Source of the DNA: Gryganskiella cystojenkinii
Taxonomy: Eukaryota; Mortierellomycota; Mortierellomycetes; Mortierellales; Mortierellaceae
Direction of reading: 5' to 3'
DNA length: 27,237 bases
Assembly: GCA_015852425.1 (NCBI GenBank)
Contig: JAAAIG010000471.1
Coordinates: 1,074 to 28,310 of the forward strand
This document shows positions 19,250 through 27,237 of the stretch, piece after piece (within the stretch, counting starts at the first letter, position 1; each line of letters begins with the position of its first letter). The notes beneath the pieces are model-generated. The model ran no database searches. It was not told where the DNA came from and saw only the letters and a list, made by a program, of their open reading frames with translations. Both the position numbers and the translations under genes were made by a program.

Positions 19250-19795
19250 TGTCCTTGACAAAGAATCCCTCGGATCATGGTGCCGACAAGCAATTTCCTG
19301 TCAAGATATGGTCCATGATCTTTCAATATCTGTACCCGTCTCAGGTCGCACGACCCTCTCGGACCAGCAGGACCATGTACACCATCCTTTCTTCTCACGT
19401 TATCTACGCGCAATGGTTCCGTATCGTTCATGCGCCTAATGTCCGTTTGCGAACCTTGCAAGGCATGCCCGAAGCCAAGAGCTAAATGCTTTTACATGTG
19501 TGCCATCAGCTCTGTGATCTGTGAACGATGTTTTTTCCGTTCTGAAAGAAGCTTGAGTCGATATCAGGTTCAGCCGAGCGAATCCGAGCCCTGGTTTCAG
19601 ACCCAGACCCAGACCCAAGACGCAGAGTTTTGGTATGTGAGCCTAGCCACGAATGGCTCCTGGACCATTATCATCTGTGAATACTGTCAGCTGTTTTTCC
19701 TAAGACAAGGCTGTGGAGTCGTGGACCCCCTCAAATACAAGACACCACCGAGAGTAGCAGGGCCGTATCCCAATACGGTAGCATGTGAGCTGTAG
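19250..19795 (+). pseudogene. F-box/Cys-rich protein gene, probably decayed
   Basis: Frame one (to 19485) encodes a clear F-box: FPVKIWSMIFQYLYPSQVA with SRTSRTMYTILSSHVIYAQW. The frame ends at a stop directly after MPEAKS. The adjoining frame continues with a Cys-rich stretch (MCAISSVICERCF) and GSWTIIICEYCQLFF, with CxxC-type pairs, to a stop at 19795. Removing one T near 19485 would join the two without loss, so the break looks like a 1-nt insertion. The F-box frame also lacks an ATG upstream; an ATG at 19277 lies in another frame, one T away from joining it in a T run. Two small shifts and no start argue for a pseudogene rather than introns, although an unseen upstream exon or sequencing errors remain possible. 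A (TCAG/CCCAGA)n-like run gives QTQTQTQ near 19600. Confidence 0.55.
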
Positions 19796-20164
19796 CCTCT
19801 CTCGTTTTTCTGCATAGGAGTCAAGTATCCTGGGATTGTCCTTTCTTGTGCCATTTCCTCTGAATACTTCTCGCACTGATCAATTGTGCACGTATTCATG
19901 GCTCCACGCCATGACTGACACCAAATGGGAAGAGTTCAGTAGCATTATTTACCAAACATGGTCATCCACGACGACGACGACGACCGACGACGACGAAGTG
20001 TTAAAAAAATGCTCAGGGAGATATGTTGCTTATTATTACATGCTGGAGTTTTGAGAGGGGTTCGAAGTGAGGGTCAACATTGAAAATGGTGAGGGAAATG
20101 CAAAAAAATGGTATTGAGAAAAAGAGGGCAGTGGGGAACGGCCCTTCTGATTTTTTTTCCCCTT
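19796..20164. other. Intergenic region with ACG microsatellite
   Basis: 369 nt between the F-box remnant and the 3' end of the Nop6-like gene. It holds an ACG repeat and A/T-rich sequence; no gene is recognised. A clear AATAAA for the Nop6-like gene is not seen here. Confidence 0.5.
19968..19996. repeat. ACG trinucleotide microsatellite
   Basis: Five ACG units, a single C interruption, then three more units and a degenerate end. Purely intergenic as far as I can see. Confidence 0.8.
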
Positions 20165-21427
20165 TTATGCCTTGTTGCGAAGACGGGCAGAAAGACCATC
20201 CACCCGGATAGCGTTAGCATCACTCATATCGTTGGGCTTCTTGTAGACCTTGGGAGGTGCCTTCTGGACTGTTGGGGGGTTCGCGGCAGCATAAGACGAC
20301 TTGGCCTCCTTGGCGGGTGCAATATGCTTCTCATGAACCTTGCGCTAATGAGACAAGAAAGTAATGAGTGAGTGGATGAGTAAGAGGGATTCAACGTTGA
20401 TGACGGGTCCAACGATAGAGTTCATGTGCTTAATTATTTCCAAGTATATTGGTCCTTACGCGTTCCTCGTTCAAGGCATCGTTCTTCTGGGCAATTTTTT
20501 GTTTCCTAGCCGCGCTTTTGTTTCCACCGCCTCCTGCAGTCAACTCAACGTTGATAGGTCTCTCCTTGATCAGCGTCTTATTGAAGTAAAGTGCTTTCTA
20601 TTTTACACGTGAAACAAAGGCGGAATACAGCGTCAACATTTTTATCTCCGGTATCGTCACTTCTCAATGATACTCGGTCAGAGTTTCGTTACCTGCATGG
20701 CCTCGACTTCGGGGAACTCCATGAAAGCGAATCCCTTGCCCTTTCCTGTAGCCTTATCAGTTTGAACACGGACGGAAGAGATCTTGCCTACAAGTTGGCA
20801 GAAAACAGAAGTCATACCAGAAAAGACAAGTTAGTTTATCACGCTGTACGTAAATACTCCGTCAAGCTAACACAGTTCATGTTCCTGAAAATAGATGAAA
20901 ACCATACCACAGCTCTCAAAGTGCTTCTCCAATTGCTCCTTGGTGATGTTGAAGGGAAGGTTGCCTATGATGAAGGAAAGTAACACGCAGGTGTTAGAAA
21001 ACGGCACGTTTTACCAGGAAAAAAAAACGGTATCACATAGTAAACCGGATCTTCAAGTCACATTGAACATACCGACAAAAACGATAAACTTGTGGTTCTT
21101 GGGTGCAGCCTTGGCAGCCTCTCCTTCCTTGGTTGCTTCCTCGCCTTCCTTGGTTTCGCCCTCCTTAGCCTCTTCTTCTTTGTTACCGCCCTTGCCTCTT
21201 CTACGCTTCTTCTTTCCGTCCGTGGCTGTGGTCTCTGCTTTTACTTCTCCTGATGCGGAAACAGTCTTTTTGGCCTTCTTGGTTACTTTTGATGTATCAT
21301 CGTTAGCAGTATCCTTGGTCTCGTTGTTATCCTCCTCGGGCACGTCAGGAATGCTGTCGTCCAGCTTTCTCTTCTTCGTTCTGAACTCTGATGACTTCTT
21401 TTGCTTCTTTGTGAGTTTCTCGGACAT
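20165..21427 (-). CDS. NOP6: Nop6-like nucleolar RRM protein
   Basis: Five exons on the minus strand: 21427-21073, 20964-20908, 20787-20693, 20597-20460, 20344-20165. Introns are 95-120 nt, all GT-AG, and phases close to 274 residues. Residues 1-110 are a charged, Lys/Glu-rich disordered region with nuclear/nucleolar-type basic clusters (KKAKK, KKKRRRGKGG). A single RRM follows at about 112-190, with RNP2 KFIVFVGNLPF and RNP1 GKGKGFAFMEF. The C-terminus has GGGGNKSAARKQKI and ends RVDGLSARLRNKA. This order (basic/acidic N-terminus, one RRM, short conserved basic tail) matches yeast Nop6, an rRNA-binding factor for early 40S subunit assembly, though this protein is longer (yeast about 225 residues). 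Site of action would be the nucleolus. The RRM is split by three introns, each falling in or beside a conserved motif. The symbol is by similarity remembered from the family, not by alignment. Confidence 0.82.
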
Positions 21428-22338
21428 GATGATGAGCGGTTGTTAAATTCGAATAGGGGGGTGGGATATATAGGAGTAGAGTTGATGGAACAGAATAGAG
21501 ACGTCAATGAAGAAGGCTGGTTGAGCGTTGTATGGTATAGTAAATGCAATAAACAAAAGATGGCAATGGAAGAGTGAACCTCGTTTTTTTTTTTTTTTGA
21601 GCCTTTCCTTGTTGACAAAAATTTGAAATGTGACGGCTTTCTAGGAGTTTTGCAGTCACACCAACACGCCTGCCGAAACGACGTTCCTCAATCACTTCAG
21701 CTTTTTGTTCCCTTGCGCTTTTCTTCCCGCCGAGAATACCGAGTACCACAAAGGAAATCGATTTTTTGTTCTTTGGTTATGATCACCCAGTTGCCTTTTC
21801 TTTTCTGTGAGTTCGCTGCTCTTGCAGTCATGAATCCAAAGTGGCGACTCGGTAGAACCCTTTTTTTAACAGTTCACAAAGCTTCTCGTTGTCACTACTG
21901 CCACTGCATTCTTTGTGCGTCTTGCTTCGCCTCTTATAGGTCTGTTCTTTCTTTTTTATTGGGATGGTTTGATTTTTTTTTGTCAGTGAAGTTTTTACTG
22001 CTCTACGCCTGTTAACGCATTTGACCCGAAACAATTGCGATTTCTGTGTAACCATACCACTTTGTTTGTCACCCGTGCTCCTCTCCCCGCAATAGTGAAT
22101 GAGTCCGCTCTTTTGTTTCCATCGTTGTGTCGTTCTTCTTTCTTTCCCTTCGCGCTCATGTCGTATCGCTCTCCCTGGTCAGCATTCCTTTTATCCTTGA
22201 TCGGCAGCACAGTCAAAAATTCTCGTCTTTCTTCCGTCTTTCACTTGTATCTGCTTCTTGTCCCTCCCCTGCCTCCACTGGCATTCCTATCAGTGATTTT
22301 TTTTCTTCTTCTCTACCAGTCCTCAAAACATATAACCC
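21428..22338. promoter_or_regulatory. Divergent promoter region, Nop6-like and Ser-rich genes
   Basis: 0.9 kb between divergent start codons. On the minus strand an ATATATA element at 21466-21472 lies about 40 nt upstream of the Nop6-like ATG and may be a TATA box, which would leave a very short leader. A 16-nt T run lies at about 21583-21598. The plus-strand half (22080-22338) is strongly pyrimidine-rich, as expected for the leader of the gene at 22339. Small ORFs here are T/C-rich translations and are not called. Confidence 0.5.
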
Positions 22339-25300
22339 ATGCCTCCACGACAAAAACGCTCCTTCTCCATGTCGCCCCCTCCCCAATCCACCCTCACACC
22401 TCTTTGTACCAACAGAGCAACACTCCTGCGCCATAGTCGACCCATCACTATCAGCACTTTTCAAGATGTGCTTCCCGATCCAGATCCACCGTTCTATCAG
22501 AACAAGAGGTTGTGCAGCACTCTGATGTCCTTGAACGACTATTGTGTTACCGCCCAGAACTCAATCCTCTCGCCAGATTATGTGTCCTCAACAGTGACCG
22601 AACTTCCCAGTTCTCCGGAATATCTGTCGATTCAACGACAGTTACAACAACAACAATATTTACAGGAACAACGGCTCCTGTCCTCTCCTTCAAACAACAG
22701 ACGGTCGTTGATGTACTCTATTCCCTCTCCTAGCCTCGCAAGGCTCATCCAGGGTATCCAATCTTTATCTCCTACCTCCTCTTCAAAAGCTTCGACGCCG
22801 ACTACCAACTCTCCTCGATCTCCCGCGTATCTGTATTCAAATCCGTCTCCTCTTCAACCCTCGCCTTCTTCATCTCTTCCTTCATCCCTCCCTTCATCCT
22901 CATCCGCTGCATCTTTGGCCCAGTTTGAGGTAGACCCGACTTTGCAGCCCCTGACGAAGCAGCAATTCGAGTGGTGCCTTGCATGCTGTAGCGCTGCTTT
23001 AGATCGGGAAGGTAGGCTCAATAACACTACGAAACAAAAGGGCAAAAGAAGTTTGGGGGGAAAATATGAGTGATATTATTAAACTGTGGATAACTAAGTT
23101 CTCTGCACTCGAATATAACTAGAAGGAACAGCATCACCACCAAAAACATCCGCAGTCAGTTTGGTCGCAATCTTTCAATCGTTAATAGATCTGTACGAAG
23201 AGCGTCTGACTTGTCACCCTTCAACACCTTCCTCATACTCACCAACTGCTTCCTCACCAAACACAGACCCTCATTCCAGTTCATCCACATCACTGACTTC
23301 ATCAGCCTCTTTGTCTTCGCTCAAACAACAAGACTCGTTCTCCAGACTAGAGTCGTCTCCATCCAGTCCTACTCTATTTGCTTCTTCGACATCGCCCACA
23401 TCTCTGCCCACCCTATTCCCTTCTGGTCTAAATACCGTCAACACAACTCACCAATCCATCGAACCTGTTGGTGATACTCTGAACACCCATTCCTTCCCTA
23501 TTTTCGCCAGATGTTCTTCCTCAACATCGTTGGCACCGCCTTTGCATACCAGGACCGCCGCAGCTTCTGCGCTCCTGCGACCTCTTTCGAAGGAACAGCT
23601 CTTGGACTTGATCCTTCTTGTCTACTCAAAGGCGTCTCAAGACCTTGAGGTTGTGGCACCGTATTGGATCGGACTCACAGATGTTGATGAAGATGGTGGT
23701 CACGACTCTCAAGAAGATGATGTCTCCCATCAACTAGAGGACGAAAACTGGAGTCCAAAGAGTCTTGTTGATTGCCCCTCTCTCTCTTTGCCACCTTGGC
23801 GACTTCAAGCTCAAGAAAGTCATTATTGTCCTTCTGCGGTTGGAACTACGACCGAGGAGGAGACTGCTCGAGGTGCCACTTTACTAGAGAAATGTGTGAA
23901 GAAGTGTCAACGATCCATCCAAGAGACTGACCCCAGCATTGAACCTCGACAATATGAACACTGTAAATGATTCTATTCATTCGAGCCGTCATATTTTAAA
24001 CAAAAAGCTTTGCCACCGTCCAAAACTAACTTTTTTTGAAAAAAAAACCCCCCTCTGCTTCCTCCTCATCATAGTCCCATCCACAAAGATTTCTTCACCT
24101 CTAAAGCAAAAGAGGGGAAAAGGTGCATTGTTGTCCGCTGTGATCATGGTACCACCATCGCCAACAGAGCCCATCCCTGCGGACACTTGGCCAAGAAAAG
24201 ACTCGTTGGTTCAATCTGTCGACTTTCCGGTCCCTAAAAAAGCCGAGAAGGAGTTGGTGCCAATGCCCAGGGTCAAGTGCGACCATCGAAATGCCAAGGA
24301 CCACAGCTATCAAGAATGCTGTGAACCTGGCAGCCCTCCTTATTACGACTACAAGAGTTCTTACTGGCAGTACCAAGCTCGCAGGAGGACTCGCCAGCGG
24401 GTTGGTTCTAAAGTCAAGGCACCGATGCTGTCACCGCCACCACCACCACTTGGGTCCAGAACTAGCAGAGGAGGTCGCCGACCATCTGCGAGACTTAACA
24501 GGTCATCATCGCTAGTAGAAGAGGACGCCGTCAGGGCAGCTGCTATGCTGCGGGAGCAGAACGAGGTTCTTGAGGAGAGGCTCATTCGGGCTGCTTCCAG
24601 AAAGATGAAAGAGGTGCAGATTGTTGTAATCTCTGATTTAGACTCGCAGGTTGTATCCTTACCGATGGAGAACCTTATTGGCAGCAGGGATGGATCGACA
24701 GTCAAGTCGTGGCCCACTCGACGGATCTACACAATCCTCACTGCTCCTGCAGCTGCAATATTCGACGACGAGATCAAAGACGAGCACTCCACCGAGGAGG
24801 ACAGTGATGACGTATTCAGCTCTGCAAGCTCTCCAACTTTTGGATCGCCTACATCGTCTTTACCGTTATCATCCAAACCTCCCTTCGGCATCACCGCGTC
24901 CTTTAATGCGGTTACTACGCTACCGCGAGTCTCCTCTTTAGATGCAGCACTTCATGCCATCACATTTGAAGAATCTACATCCATTGGTCATTTGCCTCCA
25001 CCTGTACCTCGAACTCAGCCGCCCAAAGCCGTAGATGACTCGAAATCAAAAAACAAGAAACGAGTACCTCCCCCCATCAAGACGGCGTGCCATCATCACT
25101 CTGTCCTTTCTAAGTCTTCGACTACGACAGCGTTATCGCCGACCACCGCTATGTCTTCTTCTGTATCTTGCAAGGATCTTGATTTTTTGTCTGGCTGCCA
25201 TGCAGCTGACGAGACCAAGAAAGCGACGGCATTCGTCCCGGTTGACGACCGCGGCAACAGTGTCATCAACGCTTCAACCAAAAAAAGCACAGGAATCCGT

Positions 25301-27010
25301 CATCGATTCTGGGAATCGCCGATGATGGCCTTTCGCAAGAAGGTGACCCCAGTCTCGACACCTAAGATTGACACACCGTCCACCGCCTTCACTAGTGCAG
25401 ATTCTCGATCCTCGGCAGAGATTCCAAGCGCAATTGTATCGACTCCTTTGTGTCTGCCCTCGCTCGCAGCTAACTCTGACGTTGGCATAACCGCTTTTTC
25501 AAAAAAGGTTCCCAGGAGTCAACATCCTCACTGCAAGAGCTACGACTTTGCCCATCAAGTAAAGCCTGTCCAAGACCGCATCCCTCTCCACTATCATCAG
25601 TTTACGATCGGCGTGAGGGGAAACATGATCGTGCCATCGCTGAGTATTCCCGAATCCAAGTGCATGACACCTCTCTCACCTTCTCACCAAGGGTCTTTGT
25701 TTAAATCCAAGGGAAAAAAGACAGCGTTGTCGCTGGTATCCCCTGAAGGATCCTTTCGAGAAGACGAGCTGATTTCGTCTCCCTTCACCTTTCCAGAGGA
25801 TTATATGTCCATGATCCCGAGTTCGAACTCGATCCCTTGGTCGTCACCGACCCCTCTTCCTGTCGATAGTGGTGTCGGTTCTTTAGAGAGCTTAAAAGGC
25901 ATTTCCATCCTGTATTCGGACGAGCCAGCGGTTTCAGCTGAGTGTTCTACTGATGCCCATCAGAATTATCTTTTTGTGCCGTCACCTAGCAAGGCCGTGA
26001 GGCGAAAGAAAAGTATCCACGAGAAACTCTTCGGATCCAAGCGCGACAAGGCTCCTGCCTCACCGCCTGTGCTACCCTCTCTTGACTCATCTCCACTGGT
26101 TTCGTCTTGTGACTCGACCTCCAAGTCGGCCAAAGGCAGTCATGTTCACAACTATCATGGAGGTGTAAATGCACCACGCCATCCCCCATATTCGAAGGAT
26201 GACCAACAACGTTCGTTCTACTCATCGTCGCCGAATTTGAGTTCGGGTTTATTGATACCATCGAACCTGAATATCTTGAGTCCGAAGTCTCACCAGAGCA
26301 GTCGCATCATTGAAGATCACCATGGCCACCAAACTCTTTGGTCCACAGCAGTCTCAGCCACCTCGCCAGCGTCTGTGTCTGTGTCTGTGTCTGAGTCATT
26401 CTCATCTTTTTCTGGGTCCAAGTGTTCAGTCCCACTTCAGCATAGCCCCTACCTTTATCATTACTATCAACAGGACAGGGCTCAAAAGCTGGACTGTGAC
26501 TCCTATACTCTTAACAACTTTTCGGACTCGGTCGACCGCGGTACTGGTCTTGGGATTGTCAATGGCGGCCTTGTGACCCCGGTGGAGGTTCTCACATCTG
26601 AGCATGTACCTCTTATGGTAGAAGACGAGGTGAAGGCCAGGAGTCGTCTCGAAAACGAGGTGATTTCACCACAGCAAACACAGCCATATGGTCGACAACA
26701 TCAAATTCTAGAAAATCCTGCTACAAAGGAGATGGATGCGGCGGCAAAGAAAAGAAGGGAGGAAGAAGAGTACGTGGCTCGAGTGATGGGTCAATGGCAG
26801 AGCTTGGCCGAGACTTGTGATCCTTCCTTATCCACCACAAGCATTACATTGTCGAATCCGATATCGATATCAGCAGCAACTGCGGGAGCGGGGTCGTTAG
26901 CGGTTAGATCAAAAGCGACGCGCGTCCATTCATCCTCTTCGAATTCTTCCTACTCATCCTCTTCGGGAAGTAAGGAAAATCGTTCGGGCGCTAAACCCGT
27001 AATGCGATGA
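22339..27010 (+). CDS. Large Ser/Pro-rich protein of unknown function
   Basis: Three exons: 22339-23011, 23123-23962, 24075-27010, giving 1,482 residues; an alternative acceptor at 23155 (exon from 23156) keeps frame and gives 1,471. Intron 2 (23963-24074) ends in a classic CTCCTCATCATAG. Most of the protein is predicted disorder rich in Ser, Pro and Thr, with a Gln-rich run near residue 100 and polyproline (SPPPPPLGSR). Short ordered islands stand out: KQQFEWCLACCSAALDRE joined across intron 1 to VAIFQSLIDLYEERL; LSKEQLLDLILLVYSKASQ; a Cys/His patch (CDHRNAKDHSYQECCEPG); a helix LREQNEVLEERLIRAASRKM; a basic motif RRKKSIHEKLFGSKRDK that could be a nuclear signal; and a C-terminal helix RREEEEYVARVMGQWQSLAE. 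Such proteins are often phospho-regulated scaffolds, but no domain is recognised and I assign no function. Confidence 0.75.
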
Positions 27011-27043
27011 GGATATCTCGACTTTGTTTTGGCAAAAAAAATG

Positions 27044-27049
27044 AATAAA
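27044..27049 (+). terminator. Poly(A) signal of the Ser-rich gene
   Basis: AATAAA 34 nt after the stop at 27010, preceded by an A run and a T-rich stretch. Normal spacing for a short fungal 3' UTR. Confidence 0.65.
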
Positions 27050-27208
27050 AAGGAAATCTTGCCTGGACACTCAAACAATTTTTAACTGCGCAGCAATACG
27101 AAGATTATATTGACACGTCACCTAGGACGAACGTTTTGGTGGAAAGATAGAGGAGGGCGGTCGATCCCTAATGGTGCCACTTGACACCATCTCTGCTACT
27201 GTTATCAT

Positions 27209-27237
27209 GCAAAAATCAAAAATCAAAAAAATCAAAA
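27209..27237. repeat. AATCAAAA-type tandem repeat at the window edge
   Basis: Three to four copies of an A-rich unit (CAAAAAT/ATCAAAA) run to the end of the window and may continue beyond it. Confidence 0.6.

Noticed and set aside
19968..19996. ACG repeat as a coding Asp/Thr tract
   Set aside because: It lies in no supported reading frame and is best seen as an intergenic microsatellite.
1..27237. tRNA, rRNA, CRISPR arrays, transposases, viral genes
   Set aside because: Read on both strands; no cloverleaf with a TTC-arm consensus, no direct-repeat/spacer array, and no transposase, integrase or reverse-transcriptase motifs were seen.

Overview
The window is nuclear DNA from a filamentous fungus. 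Coding regions are broken by short GT-AG introns of about 66-146 nt, several with a CTAAC/CTGAC-like branch point. Poly(A) signals are eukaryotic, and no operon or Shine-Dalgarno structure is visible. An F-box/LRR protein, a STAND NTPase with NACHT, pentapeptide and WD40 modules, a beta-propeller fused to a TRP-like channel, and a Kre9-type wall/membrane protein together point to an early-diverging fungus, most likely Mortierellaceae. That placement is inference from family content; no marker gene is present.

Layout. (1) 365-1999, minus: F-box/LRR substrate adaptor. (2) 2000-3725: long pyrimidine-rich divergent intergenic region. (3) 3726-9865, plus: ten-exon gene for a protein of about 1,663 residues, with an acidic N-terminus, a degenerate WD40 propeller, a helical linker, a six-TM TRP/polycystin-like pore module and an acidic/coiled-coil tail. 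I assembled it exon by exon; all phases close. (4) 10232-15742, minus and convergent with the channel: one uninterrupted ORF of 1,836 residues, an NLR-like protein (helical N-terminus, NACHT, pentapeptide repeats, about 14 WD40 blades). (5) 15743-17173: no gene recognised. (6) 17174-18263, minus: signal peptide, Kre9-like domain, Ser/Thr stalk, one TM helix and a Gln/His-rich tail, interrupted by an apparent 1-nt frameshift. (7) 18680-19018, minus: a small two-exon gene, short enough to be missed by ORF-length filters, encoding a 90-residue protein with paired CxxC motifs. (8) About 19250-19795, plus: an F-box/Cys-rich gene remnant broken by a frameshift and stop. (9) 20165-21427, minus: five-exon RRM protein resembling yeast Nop6, a ribosome-biogenesis factor. 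(10) 22339-27010, plus: three-exon gene for a very Ser/Pro-rich protein of about 1,480 residues with no recognised domain.

How the genes may relate: most look independent, as expected for a fungal chromosome. The most interesting juxtaposition is the convergent pair of large multidomain proteins, a propeller-gated channel candidate and an NLR-like STAND ATPase with two propellers. The Kre9-type protein has a surface-sensor architecture. A functional link among them is speculation; the sequence shows only adjacency and domain content.
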